From: Bryobacteraceae bacterium
GTDB taxonomy: Bacteria > Acidobacteriota > Terriglobia > Bryobacterales > Bryobacteraceae
DNA: 39,020 bases
Assembly (NCBI GenBank): GCA_026129905.1
Contig: JAHCHE010000051.1
Span: 1 to 39,020, forward strand
Direction of reading: 5' to 3'
Shown: in pieces, positions 1 through 8,557 of the stretch
Position numbering within the stretch: position 1 is the first letter of the stretch
Layout: every line of letters begins with the position of its first letter
Program-made: the position numbers and the translations under genes
The notes under the pieces: model-generated
Told to the model about the DNA's origin: nothing
Databases searched by the model: none
What the model saw: the letters and a program-made list of their open reading frames with translations, nothing else

Positions 1-1
1 G

Positions 2-139
2 GACTTGCAGGCCGCCTATGCGAGTCCGGAACGTAAGCCGCTGACGTTCGCCATCGGCTACGGCTACTCGCGCGCCCCTTCGAACCTGCTGTTGGCGAAG
101 CGGGCCGCAACCGGCGGGGATGGCCGTCCGCCCCGGTAG
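2..139 (+). CDS. C-terminal end of an unidentified protein (partial)
   Basis: An open frame enters from the left edge and runs 45 codons to a TAG. The visible residues include TFAIGYGYSRAPSNLLLAKR and end in a basic, glycine-rich tail. I recognise no domain in so short a piece. The same frame continues after the stop as two further short open stretches (from an ATG at 158, broken by a TAG near 194, then to 397), so this may be the decayed end of a longer gene rather than an intact 3' end. Function unknown. Confidence 0.35.
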   Translation, partial: DLQAAYASPERKPLTFAIGYGYSRAPSNLLLAKRAATGGDGRPPR

Positions 140-401
140 CGCATTTCAGATGCGTTCATGAGATACCAAGCCCGGGACGCGATGGGCATGCCGTAGCTCG
201 CTTACGTCCCGATGCAGGGCGAGGAGAAGCTCTTTCCGGACAACCTGCCGATCGAGATGCGGAGCAGTTCCCGGCTTGGCCGGTTGCGCGACGCCTTCGA
301 GACGCCGTCGTTCGGAGGGGTCTGGAAGGCCAATCCGATCGGCACTGGGACGGCCGCAGAGGCGTGGGGAAGCGTCATGCCTCCATGTCACAATTAACAT
401 T

Positions 402-1418
402 GTGCCCGGCATCGTGGAAGTCGAGGACCTGGTAAAGGAGTTTCGCGCCTTCGAGCGGCGCGAAGGCCTGCTGGGCGCGCTCGCCGACTTGTTCTCGCGC
501 CAGTACCGGACGGTCCGCGCGGTGGACCGGATTTCATTCGAGATTCGGCCCGGCGAGATGGTCGGTTACATCGGCCCGAACGGAGCTGGCAAATCCACTA
601 CCATCAAGATGCTGACGGGCATCCTGGTGGCCAGCGGCGGCACGATCCGCGCCAACGGCTACATTCCCTGGAAGGAGCGGACCAAGTACGCTTCCACCAT
701 CGGCGTCGTCTTCGGGCAGCGCACGCAGCTATGGTGGGACATCGCGGTGGTGGAATCGTTCCAGTTGCTGCGGAAAATCTACAACGTCTCCGAAAGCGAC
801 TACAAGACCCGAATGAAGCGGTTCGACGAAATTCTCGAGCTGGGCCGCTACCTTCACACGCCGGTGCGCAAGCTGTCGCTAGGCGAGCGGATGCGATGCG
901 ACGTGGCCGCCGCGCTGCTGCACAGCCCGCCGCTGGTGTTTCTCGACGAGCCGACGATCGGGCTGGACATCGTGGCCAAGGAGCACATCCGGCAGTTCCT
1001 GAAGGACGTGAATCACCACTCCGGAACGACGATCTTGCTGACCACGCACGACCTGTCCGACATTGAGGAACTCTGCCCCCGGCTGATGATTATCGACCAC
1101 GGACGGCTGTTGTTCGATGGCGGGCTGAAGGAGCTGAAGCGGCTGTTCTGGCGGGACTCAGCGCTGAAGGTGGACCTGAAGGACCGCGAGGAAGCCGACC
1201 GCCTGGGCGCGCTGGAACTGGATGGGGTGGAGAAGCAGCGGCTGGACGACATGAGCTACCGCCTTCGATTTCCGCGCGACCAGTGGACCGCGGCGGGCGT
1301 GATCCGGCGGGTGGTCAACGCCGCGGAGGTCCGCGACATCGTCATCGAGGAGCAGTCCATCGAGGAAGTGGTGAAGCGCATCTACCTGGGCGAGATGTTT
1401 CAGGAGTCGCGTCCGTGA
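402..1418 (+). CDS. ABC exporter ATP-binding protein (ABC-2 type)
   Basis: Cytoplasmic ATPase of an ABC-2 type exporter, about 338 residues. Visible motifs: Walker A GPNGAGKST (about residues 58-66), Q-loop in VFGQRTQLWW (about 106), signature LSLGERMRCD (about 158-167), Walker B LVFLDEP (about 178-184) and switch histidine in TTHD (about 216). An extended C-terminal part of about 90 residues follows the nucleotide-binding domain. The set of one such ATPase and two six-helix permeases matches the COG4586/COG4587/COG3694 exporter group. The frame stays open upstream to 276, but that extension is arginine-rich and unlike the family. The GTG at 402 (or 414, just before the EVEDLVKEF start typical of the family) is preferred, although no clear Shine-Dalgarno precedes it. 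Its stop overlaps the next start in a GTGA. Substrate unknown. Confidence 0.93.
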   Translation: MPGIVEVEDLVKEFRAFERREGLLGALADLFSRQYRTVRAVDRISFEIRPGEMVGYIGPNGAGKSTTIKMLTGILVASGGTIRANGYIPWKERTKYASTIGVVFGQRTQLWWDIAVVESFQLLRKIYNVSESDYKTRMKRFDEILELGRYLHTPVRKLSLGERMRCDVAAALLHSPPLVFLDEPTIGLDIVAKEHIRQFLKDVNHHSGTTILLTTHDLSDIEELCPRLMIIDHGRLLFDGGLKELKRLFWRDSALKVDLKDREEADRLGALELDGVEKQRLDDMSYRLRFPRDQWTAAGVIRRVVNAAEVRDIVIEEQSIEEVVKRIYLGEMFQESRP

Positions 1419-2212
1419 GGCCGGCGGCGCTGCTGGAGTTCTCCCGGATCGGCTTCATGAACATGCTGGCGTTCCGGCTCCGCTACTACACCGGCGTCAT
1501 TACCTACCTGATCAACGTCACGGTCTACTATTTCATCTGGCAGGCCATCTACGCCGCCGAGCCGGATTACGCCGGCCTTACCTTCCCGCAGATGGTGACC
1601 TACGTCGCCATCGGTTGGATCATTCGCTCGATGTACTTCAACAACATCGACAGCCAGATGGCTTCCGACATCCTGGAAGGCAAGATCAGCATGATCATGC
1701 TCAAGCCGGTGAGCGTGCAGTGGAGTTACATCGCGCGCGCCGTCGGAGAATCGGCGTTCCGGCTGCTCCTGCTCACCGCTCCGACGGCGCTGGTCATCGC
1801 CGCGATCTTTCCGGTGGAGCCTCCCGCGAGCGCCGCGCACTTCGGGGCGTTTCTCCTGGCGCTGGCGGCCAGCATCTTCCTGGTGGCGAGCATGAACTTC
1901 ATCGTGGGCAGTTGCGCCGTCTCGCTGAAGTCGATTCTCGGCCTGCTGCGGGCGAAGTTCTGGATGCAGGAACTGCTGTCGGGCCTGCTGGTACCGGTGA
2001 CCGTCTTTCCCAGCCCGTTGCGCGAGATCTCGGGGCTGCTGCCGTTCCAGCACATCGGCTTCACCCCAATGATGATCTACCTCGGCAAGCTGTCGTGGCC
2101 GGAGATCGGCAAAGCGTTCGCGCTGGAGTGGTTCTGGGTGGTGTTCCTGATCGGCTTCGGGGCCTGGTTCTGGGCGCTGCTGAGCCGCCGGATCACGATT
2201 CACGGAGGCTAG
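1415..2212 (+). CDS. ABC-2 family permease (first of pair)
   Basis: Integral membrane subunit of the exporter, 265 residues, with about six hydrophobic segments (for example around VITYLINVTVYYFIW, LLLLTAPTALVIAAIF and FLLALAASIFLVASMNFIVG). It resembles the COG4587 (ABC2_membrane_6-like) permeases. The GTG start lies inside the GTGA overlap with the upstream ATPase stop, which implies translational coupling. Longer open sequence upstream only shadows the ATPase gene. It probably forms a heterodimeric pore with the next gene product. The exported compound cannot be told from the sequence. Confidence 0.9.
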   Translation: MRPAALLEFSRIGFMNMLAFRLRYYTGVITYLINVTVYYFIWQAIYAAEPDYAGLTFPQMVTYVAIGWIIRSMYFNNIDSQMASDILEGKISMIMLKPVSVQWSYIARAVGESAFRLLLLTAPTALVIAAIFPVEPPASAAHFGAFLLALAASIFLVASMNFIVGSCAVSLKSILGLLRAKFWMQELLSGLLVPVTVFPSPLREISGLLPFQHIGFTPMMIYLGKLSWPEIGKAFALEWFWVVFLIGFGAWFWALLSRRITIHGG

Positions 2213-3004
2213 GTGCGGCGCCACGTCTCGTTGCTCGCGCAATATTTCATCCAGTACTCGAAAGTGCGCCTGGCGTACCGGGGCGATTTCATCATTTCGG
2301 TGGTCACCACCATCGGCGCCACCTTGTTTGGGATCGCGGTCGTGTGGCTGATCTTCAAAGGCGCGCCGCGCGTGGCCGGGTGGACCTTTTACGAGATCGT
2401 CTTCCTGTACGGGTTCTCGCTGCTGCCGATGTCGGTGTTCAACATGCTGAGCATCAACCTCTACTACTTCAGCGAGATCTACATCGTGGAAGGCAAGTTC
2501 GACCGGGTACTGCTGCGCCCGGTGAACTCGCTGTTCCAGATCTTGTTCGAGCAGTTCCGGCTCGAAGCGCTGGGCGACACCGTTCTTGGCCTGTTCCTGA
2601 TCGTCACCTGCGCCCGCCGGATCGGGCTCGAGCTTGGCGCGGGCGACTGGCTCTTCATCGCCGCGGCGACCGTCTGCGGCTGCCTGATCTATCTGGCGAT
2701 CTTCCTGCTGCTGACCTGCATTTCGTTCTGGATGGAGGACCGGGTCGGCGTGATTCCCCCCGTCTATAACATGCTGACGTTCGGCCGCTATCCGATGGAC
2801 ATCTACAACCCGTTCATCAAGTTTCTGCTGAGCTGGGTCGTGCCGTTCGGGTTCGCGACCTATTACCCCACGGCGGCGGTGCTCAAACAGGACGAGTTCC
2901 GGATCTATGCATGGCTGATGCCGGTGGTGACCGTGGTCTTCGGCGCGCTTTCCCTGTTTGTCTGGAAACGGGGCGTGCGGAACTATTCCTCAACCGGTTC
3001 GTAG
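2213..3004 (+). CDS. ABC-2 family permease (second of pair)
   Basis: Second membrane subunit, 263 residues, about six transmembrane stretches (for example FIISVVTTIGATLFGIAVVW and LIYLAIFLLLTCISFW). It is of the COG3694 type that regularly partners the preceding permease and ATPase. The GTG start follows directly after the upstream TAG with no gap, so the three genes form one tightly packed operon with alternative start codons throughout. A convergent TPR gene ends 21 bases beyond the stop, and I see no clear terminator hairpin between them. Confidence 0.9.
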   Translation: MRRHVSLLAQYFIQYSKVRLAYRGDFIISVVTTIGATLFGIAVVWLIFKGAPRVAGWTFYEIVFLYGFSLLPMSVFNMLSINLYYFSEIYIVEGKFDRVLLRPVNSLFQILFEQFRLEALGDTVLGLFLIVTCARRIGLELGAGDWLFIAAATVCGCLIYLAIFLLLTCISFWMEDRVGVIPPVYNMLTFGRYPMDIYNPFIKFLLSWVVPFGFATYYPTAAVLKQDEFRIYAWLMPVVTVVFGALSLFVWKRGVRNYSSTGS

Positions 3005-3025
3005 CGCCTGGCGGCCGGGCGGGCA

Positions 3026-4357
3026 TCAGCGGGCCGCGGCGGGAGGATCGATTCGCGTCAAGGTCACGCCGCGCAGTTCGAGCGCGCCGTTCAGAGGGAC
3101 GGTTCCGGGCGCGCGGCGGTAGCGCAACGCCAGGCTGGCGAAGCGCGCGCCCGCGCCGGTGCGAAAGTTTACGCCGCCGGAGCCCCACTCGGATCCGGAT
3201 AGATCCGGCGACTGAACATAGGAGTTCGCCGCCTGGTTGACATCGCGGCAGCGCCAGTGAAGCCCGCTGTCCCGGCCCGCTCCGGTGGTCTTGAACTCGT
3301 ACTCGAGCCGGTAGGAGGCCGGACCCGTGACCGGGATCGACTGGACGAGGATATCGGCCTGTTCCCCCTGGCGGCCGTTCAGGAGGACCTTCAGTCCGCC
3401 TCCACGGACGCCGGCAACCGATACGCCCGGCGAGGCGACCATCTTCCAGTCGAAGCCCCTGGAACAAGGGAACGGCGTGAAGCGGCCGTTGGTGAGGGAC
3501 CGGCCGGCCGCGGGATCGAGCGGGTCTAATGGGATCACTCCATGGTGGGCCAGGTCGTTCCAGACGTCAAGAGCGGGTCCGGCCATGCGCTGCGCCACCA
3601 GGCGGTCGCAGTAATTGAGGAGAACCCCCCTGTGCTCCTGGCCGCCGAGCGGGATCAGGCGGCGCGCCGCGGCGACCGCCGGTTCCAGGCGGTTCTCGGC
3701 GAGCAGAAACAGCAGGTAGCGGACCAGGTGATCCGAAGCGTCGGGAATCACGCGGTTGAGAATCTCGTGCGGATCGTCTGAGAACCGCCAGCAGAGCCGG
3801 TACAACGCCGCCGCGTCGCCGGCGCTCATCTCCAGCGCGCTGCGGCTCCAGGTCCAGAATCCCTCCGCGTCGCCGCGGCGGAAATAGTAGTTGGCCAGGG
3901 TCCACCGGGGGGTGAAGGTCTTGTCGACGCGGCCGGCCCGCTCGAGGTAATTCCGGGCGGCGCCGAAGTCGCCTTCGCTCTCGGCGATCAGTCCCAATTC
4001 CATCCACGCGCTGGAAAGGTACGGGTTCAGCGCCACGGCCTTCTCGAGGTCGCCGGCGCGCTCGGGCGATCCATAGTCGCTGCGGCCCTCCAGGTAGCGC
4101 GCGTTGTCGGGGACAAGCGCCACCGCGCGGGCGGCGGTTTCGGCGGTTCCGCCCTCGAACAGGAGGTCGGCGCGGGCAAACTGGACGGTCCAGTAAATTC
4201 CGAGTATGCAAGCGCTTGCGAGCAGCAGGAGCGCGGTCTGCTGCACGAGCGGGCGACCTACACCCCAGTGGCGTGTCGCCAGAATTTTCTTACCCGCACT
4301 GGCTATTCGGTTTCTGGCGCAGCGCGCCGATAGGAGTACAGGGTGATCAAGTCGCGG
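3026..4357 (-). CDS. Membrane-anchored TPR protein with C-terminal beta-sandwich-like region
   Basis: About 443 residues from the ATG at 4357 (MPRLDHP...). A longer open frame reaches 4468 but would overlap the divergent FecR-like gene. One hydrophobic segment near residues 38-60 (TALLLLASACILGIYW) should anchor it. It is followed by TPR-like helical repeats of about 34 residues (for example NPYLSSAWMELGLIAESEGD, then TPRWTLANYYFRRGDAEGFW). The last 150 residues, with VLLNGRQGEQADILVQSIPV and YRLEYEFKTTG, look like an extracytoplasmic beta-sandwich of carbohydrate-binding type. Such proteins are common near polysaccharide or exported-protein loci in Acidobacteriota. The exact role is unknown; membrane topology and repeats are inferred by eye. 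Confidence 0.72.
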   Translation of the reverse strand, partial: PRLDHPVLLSARCARNRIASAGKKILATRHWGVGRPLVQQTALLLLASACILGIYWTVQFARADLLFEGGTAETAARAVALVPDNARYLEGRSDYGSPERAGDLEKAVALNPYLSSAWMELGLIAESEGDFGAARNYLERAGRVDKTFTPRWTLANYYFRRGDAEGFWTWSRSALEMSAGDAAALYRLCWRFSDDPHEILNRVIPDASDHLVRYLLFLLAENRLEPAVAAARRLIPLGGQEHRGVLLNYCDRLVAQRMAGPALDVWNDLAHHGVIPLDPLDPAAGRSLTNGRFTPFPCSRGFDWKMVASPGVSVAGVRGGGLKVLLNGRQGEQADILVQSIPVTGPASYRLEYEFKTTGAGRDSGLHWRCRDVNQAANSYVQSPDLSGSEWGSGGVNFRTGAGARFASLALRYRRAPGTVPLNGALELRGVTLTRIDPPAAAR

Positions 4358-4395
4358 CATCTCAGTCAAAGATTTAAGTTGCGGAGGTTCGATTC

Positions 4396-5292
4396 GTGTA
4401 TCAGATAAGTTTGCGGACAATGTTGTGTGTGGTTCTGGTGTCTCAGCTATCCATCGGAATGGCTGCATCTCCTGCTATCGGGGTTGCCTTGGCGCAAGGG
4501 AGTTTTCGTGTTGACGATGCTCGCGTTACGGGCAACAGCACCCTCTTCGAGGGGACGACGGTGGAAACTGGGGCGACTTCTTCTCAGCTTCGTTTGAACG
4601 ACGGCTCGCAGATGCTTCTCGCATCCGGGTCGAAGGGAACGGTTTATCGCGGCCGGCTGATCCTGGAGAAAGGCATCGGCCAGATGGAATACGGCAAGCC
4701 GTTCACTATCGAAGCAAACGGTTTCCGGGTGTTCTCGGAGGATCGGAATGCGTCGGCGCGGGTCGCCGTCAAGGACGCGAACCTGATCCAGGTCGCCGCG
4801 CTGCGAGGCAACGTGCGCGTGGCAACGGCCAACGGGCTCATGCTGGCGGCGGTTCCCGCGGGAACGGCCCTCGAATTCGATGGCGACAAGGCGGGCGCGT
4901 CGGCGCCGACGGCGATCACAGGCTGCCTGTCACAGCACGACGACCATTATCTGCTGACCGATGAGACAGCTAAGCTCACCGTCGAATTGCAGGGCGAGGG
5001 CCTGAAAAACGAAGTCGGCCATCGCGTAGCGGTTACCGGCGTCGTGGTACCCGCGGCGAAGGCCGCCGCCGGCGCCGCCCAGACGATTCAGGTCAGCACG
5101 GTGAAACGGATTTCCGGACGTTGCTCCAGCGATCCAGCCGCCGCGGCTGCAGGCGGCGCCGGCGCTGCCACGGCCGCCGGGATGGCCGGCTCGACGAAGG
5201 CGATTATCGCCGGCGTCGTTGTGGCCGCCGCCGGTACGGGCGCTGCGGTCGGTCTGACTCGCTCCAGCGACGAGGATACCATCAGCCGCTAA
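4396..5292 (+). CDS. Exported FecR-like protein with OB-like domain and C-terminal hydrophobic anchor
   Basis: 298 residues. The GTG start is supported by GGAGG eight bases upstream. An N-terminal signal peptide (about residues 1-34, ending near GVALAQG) leads into a FecR-type region with SFRVDDARVTGNSTLFEGTT and ASGSKGTVYRGRLILEKG. A second region begins TGCLSQHDDHYLLTDET and resembles the small DUF5818-like beta domains common in Acidobacteriota (GHRVAVTGVVV). After an Ala/Gly-rich linker a hydrophobic segment (AIIAGVVVAAAGTGAAVGL) ends in a short acidic tail, suggesting a C-terminal anchor. FecR domains usually sense or transduce envelope signals, but no ECF sigma gene is adjacent. It lies back to back with the TPR gene, 38 bases apart, so they probably share a promoter region. 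Confidence 0.72.
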   Translation: MYQISLRTMLCVVLVSQLSIGMAASPAIGVALAQGSFRVDDARVTGNSTLFEGTTVETGATSSQLRLNDGSQMLLASGSKGTVYRGRLILEKGIGQMEYGKPFTIEANGFRVFSEDRNASARVAVKDANLIQVAALRGNVRVATANGLMLAAVPAGTALEFDGDKAGASAPTAITGCLSQHDDHYLLTDETAKLTVELQGEGLKNEVGHRVAVTGVVVPAAKAAAGAAQTIQVSTVKRISGRCSSDPAAAAAGGAGAATAAGMAGSTKAIIAGVVVAAAGTGAAVGLTRSSDEDTISR

Positions 5293-5308
5293 CCTCCACA
5301 CCAGAGAC

Positions 5309-5334
5309 AAGGCCCCGGCTTCGGCCGGGGCTTT
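5309..5334 (+). terminator. Intrinsic terminator of the FecR-like gene
   Basis: A perfect GCCCCGGC/GCCGGGGC-type stem with a TTCG loop, flanked by A-T and G-T pairs and followed by TTTCGTC. It sits 17 bases after the stop codon. The group II intron begins only a few bases beyond it, as expected for IIC introns, which target terminator hairpins. Confidence 0.9.
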
Positions 5335-5807
5335 CGTCGTGTGTGCCGAGCATGTTCGACAGCTCGGGGGTGAAAGTCCCCTTGACAACCTGATGGAGGT
5401 GAAGTCATAGCGAAGCGCAAGGGCGTCGCCGCGAGGCGGGGTCTGAAAGAAGCGTGGAGCAAACGTACGAGCCGATGTACAAGAACCGGATTCGAGGCAT
5501 ACGGTGTCGGGCGAGCGGGCACATGACCGCGAAGCCCATATCCATCAAGGGCACTGGTTGTAAATCCGGCGGTTGCGTGCGGAAGGCGGTCGAGCTTACC
5601 TCGGGAGATCTGCCGTTTGTCCCGCAATCGGGACTGAGGGTGGAGCGATCCATCCTGACCGGGCGGCAGAAGTCAGCAGCGGGCGTAGTAGTCCGGCAAC
5701 GGACGAAGGCCCAAACGGTTCTCCGCAAGGAGGGTAATGGGAGCGGTGAATAAGCAGCGCGACTCATGGACGACAAGCGGCAGAAGAACCAGCTAGTGTA
5801 GGCCTTC

Positions 5808-7145
5808 ATGGAGGAGGATAGGGGTGAAGCCCCGAAGAGCCTTCGGGAAGGGACCGAATCGTCGGCGGGAAAGCGCGGGACCGAAAGCCCGGCCATCACC
5901 GAACAGTTGATGGAGGAAATCTGCGAGCGGGAAAACTGCAAGCAGGCATTGAAGCGAGTCAAGGCCAATAAAGGGAGTGCTGGCGTGGATGGGATGTCCG
6001 TCCAGCAGTTGCCAGAGTTTCTCAAACAGCATTGGCCAGCCATCCGGGAGCAGTTGTTGAGCGGGACCTATAAGCCGCAGCCGGTAAGGCGGGTGGAAAT
6101 CCCCAAGCCGGACGGAGGGGTGCGGAAGCTTGGCATCCCGACGGTACTGGACCGATTTGTTCAGCAGGCGGTGATGCAGGTGCTGCAACGCAGGTGGGAC
6201 CGGACGTTTTCCGATCACAGCTACGGGTTTCGGCCCGGGCGCTCGGCTCATCAGGCGGTGGCGCAGGCGCAGCAGTATATTGCCGAGGGCTATCGCTGGT
6301 GCGTGGACTTGGACTTCGAGAAATTTTTCGACCGGGTTTCGCACGACAAACTGATGGCCAGAATCGAAACCAGGGTCAGCGATCGGCGCGTGCGGAAGCC
6401 GATCCGGGCGTTTCTGAAAGCCGGGGTGATGGAAGGCGGGTTGGTGAGTCCGGTGGATGAGGGGACGCCGCAAGGCGGTCCTTTGTCGCCCTTGCTCAGT
6501 AATATCGTGCTCGACGAGTTCGACCGGGAGTTGGAGCGGAGAGGTCTTCGGTTCGCGCGGTACGCGGACGACTGTAATGTGTACGTTCGCAGCCGGCGGG
6601 CCGGGGAGCGAGTGATGGCGAGCATCACGCGATTCATCACGACGAAGCTCAAGCTCAAGGTGAACGAGCAGAAGAGTGCGGTGGCGCGGCCATGGGAGCG
6701 AAAGCTTCTGGGCTTCAGTTTCACGGCGAGTCGGGAACCAAAACGGCGGCTTGCGCCGAAAGCGGTGATCCGGTTCAAAGCGAAAGTTCGGGAGCTGACG
6801 CGACGGACACGAGGCGTGAAAGTGGAGAGGATGGCCGAGGAGTTGGGCCGTTATCTTCGCGGCTGGATTGGTTATTTCGGCCGATGTCAGACGCCTTCGG
6901 TGCTGCAAGGTCTTGAGGAGTGGACCAGGCGCAGGCTGCGGTCTGTGATCTGGAAGCAGTGGGAGCGGGGTTCGGTCCGGTTCGCTGAACTGCGGAAACG
7001 GGGAGTGGGCAAAGATCTCGCCGCTCAAACGGCGGGCAGCGCTCACGGCCCGTGGAGGCTGGCGAACAGTCCGGCGCTCGCGTTTGCGCTGCCCAATGCT
7101 TACTTCGACTCGCTCGGGATTCCGAGACTGACTGGCGGTAGATAG
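5808..7145 (+). CDS. ltrA: Group II intron reverse transcriptase/maturase
   Basis: Intron-encoded protein of 445 residues that reverse-transcribes the intron at its target and assists splicing. Visible RT motifs: VDLDFEKFFDRV (about 166-177), GTPQGGPLSPLLSNI (about 219-233) and the catalytic YADD (252-255). The maturase X domain follows (about residues 330-420, with LGRYLRGWIGYFGRC). No HNH endonuclease domain follows the X domain, as is normal for class C proteins. The N-terminus has the usual IIC pattern, with the conserved part starting near LMEEICEREN, so initiation could also occur at a later Met near 5910. The reading frame is intact. Confidence 0.95.
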   Translation: MEEDRGEAPKSLREGTESSAGKRGTESPAITEQLMEEICERENCKQALKRVKANKGSAGVDGMSVQQLPEFLKQHWPAIREQLLSGTYKPQPVRRVEIPKPDGGVRKLGIPTVLDRFVQQAVMQVLQRRWDRTFSDHSYGFRPGRSAHQAVAQAQQYIAEGYRWCVDLDFEKFFDRVSHDKLMARIETRVSDRRVRKPIRAFLKAGVMEGGLVSPVDEGTPQGGPLSPLLSNIVLDEFDRELERRGLRFARYADDCNVYVRSRRAGERVMASITRFITTKLKLKVNEQKSAVARPWERKLLGFSFTASREPKRRLAPKAVIRFKAKVRELTRRTRGVKVERMAEELGRYLRGWIGYFGRCQTPSVLQGLEEWTRRRLRSVIWKQWERGSVRFAELRKRGVGKDLAAQTAGSAHGPWRLANSPALAFALPNAYFDSLGIPRLTGGR

Positions 7146-7156
7146 CTCCACCCGCC

Positions 7157-7223
7157 GAACCGCCCGGTACGGACCCGTACGCCGGGTGGTGTGACAGGGA
7201 AAGCGGGCGACCGCCTACCTATG
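7157..7223 (+). ncRNA. Group II intron catalytic domain V and domain VI
   Basis: Domain V begins GAACCGCC and closes with GGTGGTGTG around a hairpin GGTACGG/CCGTAC, matching the IIC layout with a CGC-type rather than AGC triad. Domain VI follows, with a GCGG/CCGC stem and an unpaired A in CCTACCT that is the branch-point candidate. The 3' splice site is placed after TAT. Confidence 0.8.
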
Positions 7224-7276
7224 TCTCTTGGATCTGTGGACGCAAAGCCGGACGTGGCGTACGCTCTCAGCGTGCC

Positions 7277-7298
7277 GAGTCCACACTCGTGTGGACTC
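7277..7298. terminator. Hairpin between convergent units
   Basis: A perfect nine-pair stem GAGTCCACA/TGTGGACTC with a CTCG loop, followed on the plus strand by TTGTGCTTTG. It lies between the intron and the 3' end of the leftward beta-propeller gene. It could end transcription from the left, and less convincingly from the right because a T-run is lacking on that side. Confidence 0.5.
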
Positions 7299-7308
7299 TT
7301 GTGCTTTG

Positions 7309-8544
7309 CTACCCGGCCACGATTCCGCCGATGTCGATGAGGTACATTTGGCGGCCGTTTCCCCCATGTGGGGAGTCGATGCAGACCCACCGCCCGTCGG
7401 GACTCGATCGGGGGTGGGTGTCGCAGCGCCATTCTCCGGTGTATTCCGTGGGCGAATGAAAGCTCCCGAGCGGAATCCTCCCGCCCGTGGCAACCTCGTA
7501 CAAATACACGTGCTGCAAGCGCTGCTCGTCGGGATAGGTATCGTTTACGATCCACCGGTTTCCCGGGAGATAGGTGCAGTGGCCATTTACGGTCATCACG
7601 TCGCGGCCGACCACCTCCACCTTTTCCGAACGGTCGTGAAATAGATAGAACTTATCGCCCGCCGACGGATGCCACGCCCAGGCCAGCACCGTTTGAGGAT
7701 CCCGCCAGATGAAGTGCGATGTGCGCCCGTGCGGGTCCAGCACGTACAGTTCCTTGCCTTCGCGATTCGCCGTGAACATGCGCGTGGCAAAGCTCCGTCC
7801 CTCGCGCTTGCCTCGCCAGCGATGAAGAAGAATGAACCGGGCGCCGTCGGGAGCGATCAGCAGGTGGTTGAACCAATGCATGGCGTCCGACCAGTCGCCG
7901 CCGGCGTAGGGAATCCGCGCGGCATCGGCAAACGACAGGATCAGCTTCCGGGCGCCTGTCTCCAGATCCATTCTCCAGATGCCGGCGTCCTCCGGAATTC
8001 TCCTCTCGCGGTTCGGATCGGGGATCCCCGCATAGCCGTAGCCCGGCCGCATGTCGTTCAAGCGCCGGAAGTCCGGGTAGACCGCCCAGCGGCCATCGGG
8101 CGAGAGCGCGTAGATGGGCGCGGGAAGCGTTCGCCGCTTCCCGGTGCGGACGTCCAGGATGCGGCTGACGAACGCATCGTCCTCGCGGTCGTTCCAGATC
8201 GCCTCCGAACGTGAACCGGGCAGCCACTGAAGCATGCATCCCTGCTGCCAGTTCCATGCGCGGCTGGTTCCCAGTTCCGTCCAGCGATCGCCATCCGCCG
8301 TGTCGACCATCCCCACCCGGATGACATCGTCCGGTTTCGGAGACCGGTGCTCGAAGCCGACTTCCATCCCAAGCGCGTAGCGGCCGGTGGCGTCGAACTG
8401 CTGTTTGTCGTAATAGCCGAACCAGTGGAACCTCGGACCGCGGGTGATGGCCCGCACCGGAGGCAACGCCGTTCCGGCGGAAGCTCTGCCCGCCAAGCCG
8501 GCCGCCGCGATCGACCGCAGGGCCGCGCGCCTGGTAGGAAACAT
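7309..8544 (-). CDS. Tat-exported beta-propeller protein, possibly PL22-like
   Basis: About 411 residues. The ATG at 8544 is chosen because AAGGGAGG stands before it and the protein then opens with a twin-arginine-like signal (PTRRAALRSIAAAGLAG). The rest is made of repeated beta-propeller blades with SPDGRW, APDGARF and SSPDGRW motifs, as in TolB/WD40-like folds. Conserved histidines fall in HWFNHLLIAPDG, VNGHCTYLPG and CDTHPRSSPDG. That spacing recalls the metal-binding histidines of PL22 oligogalacturonate lyases, but this is only a resemblance. It lies 13 bases downstream of the enolase-superfamily gene, so the two are probably one operon acting on a sugar acid. Fold likely; enzyme activity not established. 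Confidence 0.68.
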   Translation of the reverse strand: MFPTRRAALRSIAAAGLAGRASAGTALPPVRAITRGPRFHWFGYYDKQQFDATGRYALGMEVGFEHRSPKPDDVIRVGMVDTADGDRWTELGTSRAWNWQQGCMLQWLPGSRSEAIWNDREDDAFVSRILDVRTGKRRTLPAPIYALSPDGRWAVYPDFRRLNDMRPGYGYAGIPDPNRERRIPEDAGIWRMDLETGARKLILSFADAARIPYAGGDWSDAMHWFNHLLIAPDGARFILLHRWRGKREGRSFATRMFTANREGKELYVLDPHGRTSHFIWRDPQTVLAWAWHPSAGDKFYLFHDRSEKVEVVGRDVMTVNGHCTYLPGNRWIVNDTYPDEQRLQHVYLYEVATGGRIPLGSFHSPTEYTGEWRCDTHPRSSPDGRWVCIDSPHGGNGRQMYLIDIGGIVAG

Positions 8545-8557
8545 CGCGCCGCCTCCC

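Larger units (their letters stand above)
5341..7223 (+). mobile_element. Group II intron, IIC-like (bacterial class C), complete
   Basis: Self-splicing ribozyme and retroelement of about 1.88 kb. The 5' end GTGTGCC followed by GAGCATG resembles known IIC introns such as that of Oceanobacillus iheyensis. Domain I contains the GGGGTGAAAGTCCCC stem-loop and the AAGCGCAAGGGCGTC and GGTCTGAAAGAAGCG stretches in the expected order. Domain IV carries the reverse transcriptase gene. A recognisable domain V and a domain VI ending in an AT dinucleotide close the element. It lies directly behind an intrinsic terminator. Nothing in it is visibly broken, so it may be active. The ends are placed by resemblance and could be off by one to three bases. 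The stretch 5341-5807 holds only ribozyme structure. Confidence 0.88.

Noticed and set aside
158-397. Short frame with an internal TAG before the ABC operon
   Set aside because: No family recognised and broken by a stop; not listed as a gene, though it may be the decayed tail of the left-edge frame.
276-401. Upstream extension of the ABC ATPase frame
   Set aside because: Arginine-rich text unlike any family N-terminus; the family normally starts just before EVEDLVKEF.
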